This document shows, piece by piece, positions 15,723 to 24,082 of a DNA stretch of 34,972 nt (positions within the stretch are counted from its first letter, which is position 1; each line of letters starts with the position of its first letter). The stretch is taken from contig CBFFYP010000051.1 of the NCBI GenBank assembly GCA_965646165.1, positions 1-34,972 on the forward strand, written 5' to 3'. Made by a program: the position numbers and the translations under genes. The notes under the pieces are model-generated. The model had not been told where the DNA came from and searched no databases. It saw only the letters and a list, made by a program, of their open reading frames with translations. This DNA is from MGBC114844 sp910585855 (GTDB lineage: Bacteria > Bacillota > Clostridia > Lachnospirales > Lachnospiraceae).

Positions 15723-18254
15723 ATGAAAGTGAGATGGAAAAAGGGTTTTGCGGTTATGCTTGCTTTATTTTTTGCAGTGGGAAATACGATACCATTGTCG
15801 GCGGATTTTACTCAGAATAGTATAAGTCGGCAGTATCTTGGTGCAGAAGAGTTTGCTTATGCGAATAGCTGGATACAAGATAGCGGAAATTGGTATCATT
15901 TAGATTCTGCAGGAAAAAGGCAGATCGGATGGTTTCAGGATACAGATAGCCAGTGGTATTTTTTGGACTATCATACTGGGGCGATGAAAACGGGTTGGAT
16001 TAAACCGGCAGATGGAAAGTGGTATTTTTTGGATTATCATACCGGAGTGATGAAAAAAGGCTGGATTCAGCCAATGGATGGAAAATGGTATTATTTGGAT
16101 ACTGTTTCAGGGGAGATGAAAACAGGGTGGTTTCAGGATATAGATAAGAATTGGTATTATCTGGATGCTTTATCAGGTGCAATGCAGACTGGCAGAGTAA
16201 TGATTCAGGGTATGATTTGGACATTGCAGGCAAATGGCGTCTGGGACGGAAAGAGTGGAATGGCTGCAGACGAAAGCTGGTCTTTGGTTTGGGATGATGA
16301 AGATGACTTTGAGGATTCGGATAAAGACGACGATCAGGATAAAGATGATCAGGAAAGAACAGATTTTTTTGTAGATAAACAGACAAAAAATGTAATTATC
16401 TATAAAGAAGGAGTCTATTCGGCAGATATGTTTGGAATTGATGAAATCAATGATCTGACGATTTCAGAACTGGTAGGAAATGGCGATCTTACGCTGGATG
16501 GGCTGACAGTAAACGGAACGACAACGATTGAAGGCGGCGGGGAAAATACGGTACATATAGTAAATTGTAAGCTGCGTATTGTGATTGCAGCAAAGCGATT
16601 GACAGAAGGGGCGAATCCGCTGCATATTTCTTTTGAAGGAACGACAACTGTTTCAGAGGCAGTTCATGCGACAACTGGAAAAGTAAAGATTTCTATACAG
16701 GAGAAAATTGTAATTCCTAGTATTATTGCAAGTGTCGCATCGGAAATTGGCGGTGCTGGAAGTGTTGGCGTACTGCGGATTACAGCATCAATTAAGATTT
16801 CTCTTTCGGTAAAAGTCAGTCAGCTTCAGGTAAATTCAGCCGATATAAAGCCGGAAGTAAATGTTTCATCTAATGCAGAGATTTCTGATGTAACGGGAAT
16901 AGGGGCATTAAATATAAAGATTATAGGAAAGGGAACTGTGACAGGATATCACAGCGTAACTTTGGATGCCAATGGCGGTTATTGGATTACAGAGGATTTT
17001 GACGATATTGAAAAAAGAGAAAGTCAGATTACGGTTAAGATAAAAGTAAATCAGACAATCGGAACGGTTTTGAAAGAGAAAGAAATTCCTCTTCCGAAAC
17101 AGGAAGGAATGGAATTTAACGGATGGTATAAAAATGATGAAATGACAGAAACAACATATCGATTGAATCTGGATGAAATGATTTGTGACAGACCGATTAC
17201 TTTATATGCAGGCTGGGTAGATTCTGAGGAAATTGTTCCAGTAAAAAGTGCAGAAATTGATGGTCTTGGATATGTTTATTGTACTTTAAAGGCAAAGGCA
17301 AATAAAGATGCAACCGGTATTTTGACTTATCAGTGGTATCAGTGCGACAAATTAGACGGAGTTTATCAGCCGATAGAGGGAGCTGTCTTAGAAAGCTATT
17401 ATTTGGGAGAAGAAATGGAAGGGCTTTTTGTAAAAGTAGAAATTTCTTCCAATCATAGCGAAGCAGGGATTTTCAGTGAAGCGATTTGTGTGGAACGTTC
17501 CGGCGAAGAGATAGAATATAAAGAAGGAACGATAAAAGATATAAAGATTTCTGGAACGCCAAAGGTGACATATTATTTAGATGCAGTAGCAGAATGGGAA
17601 GATGACGGAAACTATGGTTTTTATGAATGGTATGTCAGTGATCAGAAAGACGGAGTATATCAGGAGATTTCTTCTGGCGGTTTTTATCTTTCTGCTTATC
17701 TTTATATTACAGAGGAATTGGCAGGAAAATATGTAAAGATCCATGTAAAAAGTTTAAATGAGTGGGAATCTGAACCGATACAGATTGATTCAGAGATACC
17801 GCTTTTGGTAAAAGAACTTCAGGCTCAGATTGTTACAACGGGGTCTGCTGTAACTATACCAAGCAGGCAGGTAAGTAATTCTTATGGAGAAGGAAATGTT
17901 ACATTTACAGTGACAGCCAGTGGATCTGCGGTTACGGTAGATCAGAAAACAGATCTGCTTGTAGTGTCGGGATCGGCGGTTCATTTAAAAGATATTCAGG
18001 TTACTGGTAAAAACAATAAAGGGGTAGATGGAACATATGTTTGGAAAGATCCTGATTCGGAAGTAAAAGAGCATGGAACATATTCACTGGAATTTATTCC
18101 AGATGGTTTAGAGGGAGAAAAAGCTGTTGTTTATGTTTGGATAGAGGTAGAGTTTCCGCCTGATTATGATATAGATATTGATATAGACATTGATATCGAT
18201 CTTACAGAAATAAAAGATCAGGAAGAAGAAAGCGAAGAGATAGAAGAAGGGTAA
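15723..18254 (+). CDS. Secreted protein with cell-wall-binding repeats and an InlB-type B repeat
   Basis: Large 843-residue surface or secreted protein. Residues 1-28 form a signal peptide (KKGFAVMLALFFAVGNTIP core). Residues about 49-176 hold about five choline/wall-binding repeats with the pattern GWFQD..WYFLDYHTGAMKTGW. An acidic linker (about 188-210, rich in D and E) follows. The middle resembles a beta-helix-like filamentous region, and residues about 410-498 form a Listeria-Bacteroides (InlB B) repeat beginning VTLDANGGYW and ending LYAGW. Two Ig-like segments with QWYQCDKLDGVYQPI and EWYVSDQKDGVYQEI follow. The tail contains alternating D-I dipeptides and acidic residues. No LPXTG motif is visible. 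GAAAGGAG precedes the ATG. Role unknown; adhesion or wall interaction is plausible. Confidence 0.85.
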   Translation: MKVRWKKGFAVMLALFFAVGNTIPLSADFTQNSISRQYLGAEEFAYANSWIQDSGNWYHLDSAGKRQIGWFQDTDSQWYFLDYHTGAMKTGWIKPADGKWYFLDYHTGVMKKGWIQPMDGKWYYLDTVSGEMKTGWFQDIDKNWYYLDALSGAMQTGRVMIQGMIWTLQANGVWDGKSGMAADESWSLVWDDEDDFEDSDKDDDQDKDDQERTDFFVDKQTKNVIIYKEGVYSADMFGIDEINDLTISELVGNGDLTLDGLTVNGTTTIEGGGENTVHIVNCKLRIVIAAKRLTEGANPLHISFEGTTTVSEAVHATTGKVKISIQEKIVIPSIIASVASEIGGAGSVGVLRITASIKISLSVKVSQLQVNSADIKPEVNVSSNAEISDVTGIGALNIKIIGKGTVTGYHSVTLDANGGYWITEDFDDIEKRESQITVKIKVNQTIGTVLKEKEIPLPKQEGMEFNGWYKNDEMTETTYRLNLDEMICDRPITLYAGWVDSEEIVPVKSAEIDGLGYVYCTLKAKANKDATGILTYQWYQCDKLDGVYQPIEGAVLESYYLGEEMEGLFVKVEISSNHSEAGIFSEAICVERSGEEIEYKEGTIKDIKISGTPKVTYYLDAVAEWEDDGNYGFYEWYVSDQKDGVYQEISSGGFYLSAYLYITEELAGKYVKIHVKSLNEWESEPIQIDSEIPLLVKELQAQIVTTGSAVTIPSRQVSNSYGEGNVTFTVTASGSAVTVDQKTDLLVVSGSAVHLKDIQVTGKNNKGVDGTYVWKDPDSEVKEHGTYSLEFIPDGLEGEKAVVYVWIEVEFPPDYDIDIDIDIDIDLTEIKDQEEESEEIEEG

Positions 18255-18304
18255 TATATAGAGTTTGATTTAGAAAGAGTTTTTGGAGATAGGGTATTGC
18301 TTTT

Positions 18305-18354
18305 ACAGGACGCCAGAGGTGGTTTGGGAAAGAAACAAACTGCCTCTGGCTGTT
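18305..18354 (+). repeat. Mini repeat copy D (type 1, core deleted)
   Basis: Only the outer tips of a type 1 element remain: GCCAGAGGTGGTTTG at 18312-18326 and CAAACTGCCTCTGGC at 18336-18350, separated by 9 nt. The two differences from perfect complementarity are both G-T wobbles. The flanks (TTTTACAGGACG before, CTGTTAGTTGGAT after) match those of the long copies, marking it as an internal-deletion derivative. Confidence 0.82.
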
Positions 18355-18413
18355 AGTTGGATAATATTAGAATTATATTTTATTATAGAACAAGCTTTTA
18401 GAAAATTAGAAAG

Positions 18414-18446
18414 AGAAAGTCTTTGTAGAAAGGACTTTCTTTTTTT
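18414..18446 (+). terminator. Intrinsic terminator downstream of the wall-binding protein gene
   Basis: AGAAAGTC at 18414-18421 pairs with GACTTTCT at 18433-18440, followed by seven or more T. Confidence 0.75.
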
Positions 18447-18525
18447 AAAGGTTTTTATTATTAAAGAGGAAATTATCATCTATAGGGGTATTTTATCTCT
18501 AGATTATTTGTAATAAAATATTTAA

Positions 18526-18747
18526 ATAGTTGCGAAACTTGCTAAGCTCGTTTGGTTTCTTGTATTTAGAGGAATAGTAGCAATTAAATTTTTACCGGAT
18601 GGAAAAATCTGTTTGTATCGGAATATATGGATGTATAGTGTGGGAAGAAGAGAAATTACTCAAGGTTCATTAATAAAGTTTCTAAGGGATAAAATAGAAC
18701 AGTATATGACACCGAAGGGTGATGTGATAACAAAGGTTGACATGTAA
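18526..18747 (+). pseudogene. Open frame without a good start, unassigned fragment
   Basis: About 73 codons open after an in-frame stop, without an ATG near the beginning, reading through AIKFLPDGKICLYRNIW and ending TPKGDVITKVDM. It does not match a family I recognise. It borders relaxase and zinc-ribbon fragments and is probably debris of a mobile element. It could also be a chance open frame. Confidence 0.35.
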
Positions 18748-19078
18748 AGTTTTATTTGAGGCAGATCATAAAAGAGAAATATCAAGGATTGTAAAAATAG
18801 GTGGTAAAGAATACATAGATATTATTAAGTGTATTAATGAGTATTTTTCTGAAAACTTAACGACTGTACTGGGAACGCTGCTTTTGGAGCTTAACTATGA
18901 CGAGATATTCAAAACGCTCCTCAAAGGCAGGAGGAGATATAGAGGAAAAAGGATTATTTCCTTGCATTGTGTGGGGAAAGGTATGCCCGAACTGCGGAAG
19001 GAAAATGAAACAGCAGTTCATCGGTTTGCAGCACTGCAAATGCGACGTAAGCTGGAAAAAGGATATGGGTTATTTTGA
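18737..19078 (+). pseudogene. Hypothetical fragment, probably fused out of frame
   Basis: A TTG-initiated frame of 113 codons. The first 50 residues (MTCKVLFEADHKREISRIVK and following) look protein-like. The second half is the wrong frame of the zinc-ribbon gene that starts at 18897, so the original gene was probably truncated near 18900. Family not recognised. Confidence 0.4.
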
Positions 19079-19163
19079 GCGTACCGGGGATATGGTCTTT
19101 GCTCTGGAACGCAGGAAAGTGGGAAAAAAGACAAAACAGTGTCCAGTAATCCAGTACAAGTAA
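18897..19163 (+). CDS. Small zinc-ribbon protein of a mobile element, function unknown
   Basis: 88-residue frame containing KVCPNCGRKM and HCKCDVSW, which together offer C-x2-C plus C-x-C ligands for a zinc ribbon. The C-terminal part is basic (ERRKVGKKTK). I recall similar small proteins as hypothetical genes of conjugative elements but cannot name a family. It lies between fragments of other mobile genes. It has no obvious good ribosome binding site, so it may no longer be expressed. Confidence 0.5.
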   Translation: MTRYSKRSSKAGGDIEEKGLFPCIVWGKVCPNCGRKMKQQFIGLQHCKCDVSWKKDMGYFERTGDMVFALERRKVGKKTKQCPVIQYK

Positions 19164-19210
19164 ATTAAATATGTTGTTACACAGCGTCAGGGAGTGGAAT
19201 CTGCTGTGCG

Positions 19211-19357
19211 GTGAAACATGGGAGAAAGAAAAAAGTAACGGATGTGTCAGTGGACGAACCTGTTCTTGATGAGGAAGCGCTGACAGAAGAAAAGGTAAGG
19301 GAATATCTGCTGCGCAGACTGGGAAAACAGGATATTCCATTCCCAATCCCTCTATAA
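19211..19357 (+). pseudogene. Small acidic frame ahead of the relaxase fragment
   Basis: GTG-initiated frame of 48 codons (KHGRKKKVTDVSVDEPVL, then an acidic helix with EEKVREYLLRRLGKQ). It ends within the relaxase fragment. It may be part of a small mobilisation-region protein; the family is not recognised. Confidence 0.3.
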
Positions 19358-19631
19358 CCTCAAAGACGCAGCAAAAATGCTGAATTTCCTGCAAGCCAAC
19401 GACATCATGGATATGGCGGGGTTTGATGAAAAATTCAAAACCATGATAGGGGAACAACTGGATATTCAAGGGAAGCTGAAACCCGTTGGACGGCAGCTTG
19501 CCACTCTGAAAAAGCATTTAGAGCAAATCGACATTTATTTCAAGTATAAGGAAAAGAAGCCGAGAAAATCAGAAAGAGCGTTTACAGTATCTTGCGGCAG
19601 GAACAGCTACCCCACAGAAAGCAGGATATAG
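19341..19631 (+). pseudogene. C-terminal fragment of a mobilisation relaxase
   Basis: The frame reads YNLKDAAKMLNFLQANDI, then KLKPVGRQLATLKKHLEQID and YFKYKEKK. This matches the coiled C-terminal region of MobA/VirD2-type relaxases of Firmicutes integrative elements. The catalytic N-terminal domain is absent, and the frame appears shifted near the end, since another frame continues more naturally. It is the clearest sign that 18.5-21.8 kb was once part of a mobilisable element. Confidence 0.6.
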
Positions 19632-19646
19632 AGCGATAACAGACAG

Positions 19647-19692
19647 GGCGGCGGGGTTGTCACATCTGCCTCGCCGCCCTGTTTTGGACTTT
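19647..19692. terminator. Strong GC-rich hairpin with T-rich tail
   Basis: CAGGGCGGCG pairs with CGCCGCCCTG around a loop of about 17 nt, followed by TTTTGGACTTTT. It probably terminates the relaxase gene's transcript and may also face the convergent transglutaminase gene. It is markedly more GC-rich than its surroundings. Confidence 0.7.
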
Positions 19693-19714
19693 TATTAGAC
19701 CAATAAACTGGAAT

Positions 19715-20338
19715 TTAACATTGTTTATTATATTCAAGTTCAGTGGGAAGATTTTTCCAAAGCGCCGTCCTTGTCTTACTTTTTCTCAATTTTTCCAATA
19801 CCGCTATATCGGGATTAGGATATATTACAAAACTATCAACTTCCCCCATTTCTGAACGTATGGGAAATGCAAGCTGTTCGGTTTCTATTGAAAACTGTGC
19901 ATTTATACCAATTTTATTTCCTCTTGCGTCAAGTCTTATCCATTTTTTATAATCTTTGAGGTATACACCATTTAGTCCATGATAAATTAGAATAGGAGCT
20001 GTTTCATCATCTAAAATTAGTTTTTGGTAACAAAAGCCAGTAAGTACAGATTTACAACGCAATAAAGCTGCCAACAAGTGGGACTTAGCAAAACAAATCC
20101 CATGTCCCGCTTTTAACACTTCTGAAGCAGCACATGTTATTATATCTTCGTTTATATCTGCCGAATGTGAAATGTTATCTCTAACAAATTCATAGGCTTT
20201 TTTAATGAAATCAAGTTCATTATCCGCCTTTTTGAATAACACATCAGCCAATTCTATTATAGATTTGTTATCATAATCAATTACACTATCATGCTTTAGA
20301 TATTCGTCCAGTTGATTTGAGTATAAAATTATATCCAT
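19715..20338 (-). CDS. Transglutaminase-like family protein
   Basis: 207-residue cytoplasmic protein with a transglutaminase-like Cys-His-Asp triad: C82 in AGHGICFAKSHLLAALLR, H120 in LIYHGLNGVYL, and D137 in WIRLDARGNK. Bacterial members act as proteases, amidases or cross-linkers, and the substrate here is unknown. The reading frame is intact. It has a ribosome binding site (GGAGGG, about 2-8 bp before the ATG on the minus strand) and a good promoter. It lies among decayed mobile genes and runs opposite to them, so it may be cargo. Confidence 0.82.
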   Translation of the reverse strand: MDIILYSNQLDEYLKHDSVIDYDNKSIIELADVLFKKADNELDFIKKAYEFVRDNISHSADINEDIITCAASEVLKAGHGICFAKSHLLAALLRCKSVLTGFCYQKLILDDETAPILIYHGLNGVYLKDYKKWIRLDARGNKIGINAQFSIETEQLAFPIRSEMGEVDSFVIYPNPDIAVLEKLRKSKTRTALWKNLPTELEYNKQC

Positions 20339-20382
20339 TTTCCCTCCACTAAATTCCGATTTATCGGTTTGTACTGAGGAGA

Positions 20383-20411
20383 ATTATACCATACCCAATT
20401 ACGAAAAGCAA
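20383..20411 (-). promoter_or_regulatory. Promoter of the transglutaminase-like gene
   Basis: On the minus strand, TTGCTT (plus 20406-20411) and an extended -10 TGGTATAAT (hexamer plus 20383-20388) are separated by 17 bp. Confidence 0.7.
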
Positions 20412-20577
20412 TCTCCCGTTCTGAGTTTCCTCATTTTTTTGCAACTGATTTCATCACAAAAATAAAAAATGTAAAAACACTGGATCTTTGTTGTAATTAA
20501 ATCACAACAAATAACCAAATAAAGGAATGTTTTTGCATGGTTTTATAACAGATTAGGATATGAAATGAAAAGGGATT
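20412..20577. other. Gene-free AT-rich spacer with a small inverted repeat
   Basis: The only structure noted is TTTGTTGT at 20487-20494 and its exact complement ACAACAAA at 20504-20511. No gene is supported in this stretch. Confidence 0.5.
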
Positions 20578-20931
20578 TTGCAAATTTTCAAGGTAAAAAT
20601 TTCACAGAAGTTTGCCCATCAGATGGTTTATGGAATACTTGCAGGAAACAAACTGCATCTGAGCGTTTATGCATTGGGCTATGCAATAGAGCGTGTTCTG
20701 AGCATAAGCCGGACAGGTATAGGGGGCTTTCTTGCAAAAAAAGTCAAATCACAACAGCTAAATCTGTTTGAGCACTTTAAAATAGAGAATATCGGGCATT
20801 TGTATTTTAAAAATGGGAAACTCAAAAAATGTTTTTTTATTGATAGGTCAGCTCATTTCTGCTATAATCGGTTAAGACTGACAAAAAACGATAGAAATAG
20901 ACAATTTAGCGGAGGAAACAGTTTTGGATAG
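20578..20931 (+). pseudogene. Possible remnant of a mobile-element protein
   Basis: Frame reading KISQKFAHQMVYGILAGNK, then LSVYALGYAIERVLSISRTG, which looks like genuine amphipathic protein sequence for the first 80 residues; the last 30 look like random translation into the next gene's leader. Family not recognised. An overlapping frame (20565-20771) is less protein-like. Confidence 0.35.
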
Positions 20932-21448
20932 AAATGTGAACATAATTACAGATTTAAAGGGAAATAAAATTGTACTAATAAACGATATTATATTCAAAGG
21001 AAAAAGGTCTGTAAACTGGGACGATGTAAAGAACTATCTTGAAACATATGTCGGTGAATTTTATGAAATTGCCGATACAAACGATATTGTATATATTGGA
21101 AAAGAGTTACCGGATGAATACACGAGTTCGCAGTATACATATTCGTTGAAAGGGGCAAATGCGAAGGCAAAAGCCAATGCATCACAGGGGATACCTGAGA
21201 TGTTGGAAATAGCGACTGGAAAGCATTTCAGGGAAAATTTCGGCGAAAAGCATAACAGAAATGCTGCGAATGGCTGGTATCGGTATAATTCACGTTTTGC
21301 ACTGCCAGTTTATGATGAGAGTGGGGAAGTAGAAAGATATAATGTGTTCCATGCATCCATGCTAATACGGCATGATGCAGACGGAAAAATGTATCTTTAT
21401 GACATTATGGACATAAAAAAAGAAACGAGCACCCCTTTCGAATCATAA
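20924..21448 (+). CDS. Phage/ICE-type protein with a possible BECR-like nuclease fold
   Basis: 174-residue protein initiated by TTG with GCGGAGG about 8 bp upstream. The C-terminal half (FRENFGEKHNRNAANGWYRY, then SRFALPVYDESGEVERYNVF and HDADGKMYLYDIMDIKKET) resembles domains at the ends of phage MuF-type or polyvalent ICE proteins that have been placed in the Barnase-EndoU-ColicinE5/D-RelE nuclease-like group. That comparison is from memory and needs a profile search. No immunity-type gene is obvious next to it. It lies between relaxase debris and a transposase fragment. Confidence 0.5.
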   Translation: MDRNVNIITDLKGNKIVLINDIIFKGKRSVNWDDVKNYLETYVGEFYEIADTNDIVYIGKELPDEYTSSQYTYSLKGANAKAKANASQGIPEMLEIATGKHFRENFGEKHNRNAANGWYRYNSRFALPVYDESGEVERYNVFHASMLIRHDADGKMYLYDIMDIKKETSTPFES

Positions 21449-21540
21449 GATTTTACTTGGCAAAAAACCCATCTCTTTTTCTATAGTATAGAGTATGCGG
21501 AGATTATTGTCAAGTATGATTTTTTAATTACCAGCTTTAG

Positions 21541-21726
21541 CAGTATGCGGAAAACCTGCAGGATGTGCTTCACTGTCTGTGCGGTGACAGCTTGTATGCC
21601 TGTGAAGGTTTTTTTGAAAGATGCAAGGGAAAGAACTGGAAATATATTCTGCGTTATAAGGAAGGGAGTATTCCTACGATTGGAACGGAATATCAGAAAT
21701 GGAAGAGAATCGTAAAGAATTACTAG
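21541..21726 (+). pseudogene. Transposase fragment (DDE type)
   Basis: A 61-codon frame with CGDSLYACEGFFERCKGKNW and YILRYKEGSIPTIGTEYQKW. The GDSLYA aspartate and following helix resemble the second acidic motif of a DDE transposase. Both ends of the gene are missing and no terminal inverted repeats are visible. This is insertion sequence debris. Confidence 0.6.
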
Positions 21727-21790
21727 GAGCATAAAAGAAAAAATTCTGGTTTCTAACAGATCTGCCTGTCAATATTATCTAGAGCATTTG

Positions 21791-21843
21791 TACAGCAGGA
21801 GCAGGCTGCCCATGGTTTTCCAATCTAGTGTCCGGTGAAAGCA
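21791..21843 (-). repeat. Lone left-arm remnant of a type 2 repeat
   Basis: On the minus strand this reads GCTTTCACCGGACACTAGAT and continues with GAAAA, then GGGCAGCCTGC, matching the left end and left arm of the type 2 copies at 28468-28806 and 34709 with scattered changes. No partner arm or core is present. Confidence 0.6.
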
Positions 21844-21868
21844 ATCTGAAGTTCTAAATGGAAAAGAC

Positions 21869-21897
21869 TTGAAAATATAGTGCAGGTAAAGTATAAT
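21869..21897 (+). promoter_or_regulatory. Promoter of gpmI
   Basis: TTGAAA at 21869-21874 and consensus TATAAT at 21892-21897 are separated by 17 bp. It gives gpmI a leader of about 155 nt, independent of gap-pgk-tpiA. Confidence 0.78.
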
Positions 21898-22059
21898 AAC
21901 TACGGTACGAAATGATAATTTTTTGTATTTTAAAGGGAATCGTACTTAAATGGTATCGGCGGAATCAGTATTGTTTTGCGCTCAATAGAGGAAAGTAAAA
22001 ACAGGTAGAAAATCTCAGAATGAAGCAAATGCTGCGGGATGCAGCAGAAGGAGGAAAAA

Positions 22060-23598
22060 ATGGGTAAAAAACCAACAGTATTGATGATTTTAGACGGATA
22101 TGGATTGAATGAAAAGACCGAGGGGAACTGTGTGGCAAATGCCAATACGCCGGTTATGGACAAATTGATGGCAGAGTGTCCTTATGTAAAGGGATATGCC
22201 AGTGGATTGGCAGTAGGGCTTCCAGACGGACAGATGGGAAATTCAGAAGTAGGGCATCTGAATATGGGTGCAGGAAGAATTGTTTATCAGGAATTAACCC
22301 GCATTACAAAAGAGATTCAGGACGGGGATTTTTTTAAGAATGAAGCACTTTTGGCAGCAGTAGAAAATTGTAAAAAAAATAACAGTGCACTGCATTTATT
22401 TGGTTTACTGTCGGATGGCGGTGTTCATAGCCATAATACACATCTGTATGCTTTATTGGAATTGGCAAAAAAGAACGGATTAGATCAGGTATTTGTACAC
22501 TGCTTTTTAGATGGGCGTGATACTGCACCTACTTCTGGAAAAGGATTTGCAGAAGAACTGACAGAAAAGATAAAAGAAATTGGTGTCGGACAGATTGCAA
22601 CGGTAATGGGGCGTTATTATGTAATGGATCGGGATAATCGCTGGGAGCGTGTAGAAAAGGCATATCGTGCGATTGTAGACGGAATCGGAAAAACAGCAGA
22701 ATGTGGAGTACAGGCAATCGCAGATTCTTATGCAGAAGGCGTAAATGATGAATTTGTTGTTCCGACTGTAGTGGTAAAGGATGGACAGCCGGTTGGAAAA
22801 GTACAGAATAAAGATTCTGTTATTTTCTTTAATTTCCGCCCAGATCGTGCAAGAGAGATTTCAAAGGCATTTTGTTTAGATGAGTTTGACGGATTTGCAA
22901 GAGGGGAGAAATTGGATTTAACTTATGTCTGCTTTACTGAATATGATGTGACTATTCCAAATAAATTAGTGGCATTTCATAAAGTGACACTGAATAATAC
23001 ATTTGGAGAATTTTTGGCACAAAATAAAAAGACACAGGCAAGAATTGCAGAAACAGAGAAGTATGCACATGTGACCTTCTTCTTTAACGGCGGAGTGGAA
23101 GAACCAAATCCGGGAGAGGATCGTATTTTGGTAAATTCTCCGAAAGTAGCTACTTATGATTTACAGCCGGAGATGAGTGCATTTGAAGTCTGCGATAAAT
23201 TGGTAGAAGCAATAAAGTCTGGAAAATATGATGTGATTATTATTAATTTTGCAAATCCAGATATGGTTGGACATACAGGTGTGCAGGAGGCAGCAATTAA
23301 AGCTGTAGAGGCTGTGGATCAGTGCGTAGGTCGTGCCGTAGAAGCGATTTATGAAGTGGATGGGCAAATGTTTATTTGTGCCGATCATGGAAATGCAGAA
23401 CAGTTGGTAGATTATAAAACAGGAGAAAGTTTTACGGCTCATACCACTAATCCAGTTCCGTTCCTTCTTGTCAATGCACCAAAAGAATATACTTTGCGGG
23501 AAAACGGATGTTTGGCAGATATTGCTCCGACTTTAATTGAATTGATGGGAATGGAGCAGCCAAAAGAAATGACAGGGAAGTCTTTGCTTGTAAAATAG
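22060..23598 (+). CDS. gpmI: Phosphoglycerate mutase, 2,3-bisphosphoglycerate-independent
   Basis: Manganese-dependent mutase that interconverts 3- and 2-phosphoglycerate in glycolysis. Residues near the N terminus, LMILDGYGLNEK, carry the metal-binding aspartate, and MGNSEVGHLNMGAGR carries the phosphoserine nucleophile. Later motifs include HCFLDGRDT, NFRPDRARE, NFANPDMVGHTG and CADHGNAEQ. The ATG at 22060 is preferred over the in-frame ATG at 22039 because AGAAGGAGG lies immediately before it; the protein is then 512 residues, normal for the family. It has its own promoter, and the flanking region upstream is mobile debris. Confidence 0.97.
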   Translation: MGKKPTVLMILDGYGLNEKTEGNCVANANTPVMDKLMAECPYVKGYASGLAVGLPDGQMGNSEVGHLNMGAGRIVYQELTRITKEIQDGDFFKNEALLAAVENCKKNNSALHLFGLLSDGGVHSHNTHLYALLELAKKNGLDQVFVHCFLDGRDTAPTSGKGFAEELTEKIKEIGVGQIATVMGRYYVMDRDNRWERVEKAYRAIVDGIGKTAECGVQAIADSYAEGVNDEFVVPTVVVKDGQPVGKVQNKDSVIFFNFRPDRAREISKAFCLDEFDGFARGEKLDLTYVCFTEYDVTIPNKLVAFHKVTLNNTFGEFLAQNKKTQARIAETEKYAHVTFFFNGGVEEPNPGEDRILVNSPKVATYDLQPEMSAFEVCDKLVEAIKSGKYDVIIINFANPDMVGHTGVQEAAIKAVEAVDQCVGRAVEAIYEVDGQMFICADHGNAEQLVDYKTGESFTAHTTNPVPFLLVNAPKEYTLRENGCLADIAPTLIELMGMEQPKEMTGKSLLVK

Positions 23599-23631
23599 AT
23601 AGGTTGTACGTTTTTAAGAATGGGAGCGGGT

Positions 23632-24075
23632 ATGAAAAAGAATTGGAGAAAAAAAATCGGTTTCGTATTACTTTTTATATTTGTATTTTGTTTATTTTTG
23701 GAATGTTATCATTTAAAAAAGATTTATTTTATTTCCAAAAAAGAAGCCTATGAAACAACATGGAATATTTCACTTCCAGATGATTTAAAAGAAATTTATC
23801 ATGTGCAGACTCCGGTTGTTTTTCTTCCAGATGGAGAAAAATATACTGTTTTTGAAGTACAAAAAGAACAGATGGGTTTGGAAGGGTTTTATCGGGGAGG
23901 AATTCAAAAAAAGTTTGCAGAGGATATGTTAGAGTTGTTGGAAGTACCAGAAGAAGAAAAGCCAGATTTTAGTAAAAATTATGTTTGGAGAGAATATCGA
24001 AAACATAGTGATACTTTGTTGGTTTTGTATTTCTTTGAGGAAAATCGGGTTTATTTTTTTCAGAAATTGATATAG
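23632..24075 (+). CDS. Small single-pass membrane or secreted protein, function unknown
   Basis: About 147 residues starting MKKNWRKKIGFVLLFIFVF, with one N-terminal hydrophobic segment (about 10-27) that could be a membrane anchor or uncleaved signal. The rest is charged and rich in aromatic residues (WNISLPDDLKEIYHVQTP, YRKHSDTLLVLYFFEENRVY). The ATG at 23632 follows GGGAG; an in-frame ATG at 23620 is possible. It is 33 bp after gpmI and probably co-transcribed. I do not recognise a family. Confidence 0.65.
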   Translation: MKKNWRKKIGFVLLFIFVFCLFLECYHLKKIYFISKKEAYETTWNISLPDDLKEIYHVQTPVVFLPDGEKYTVFEVQKEQMGLEGFYRGGIQKKFAEDMLELLEVPEEEKPDFSKNYVWREYRKHSDTLLVLYFFEENRVYFFQKLI

Positions 24076-24082
24076 ATGGGGT

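Noticed and set aside
20565..20771. A 68-codon cysteine-containing frame beside the mobile debris
   Set aside because: It overlaps a more protein-like frame (20578-20931), and its cysteines are not arranged as a recognisable motif.
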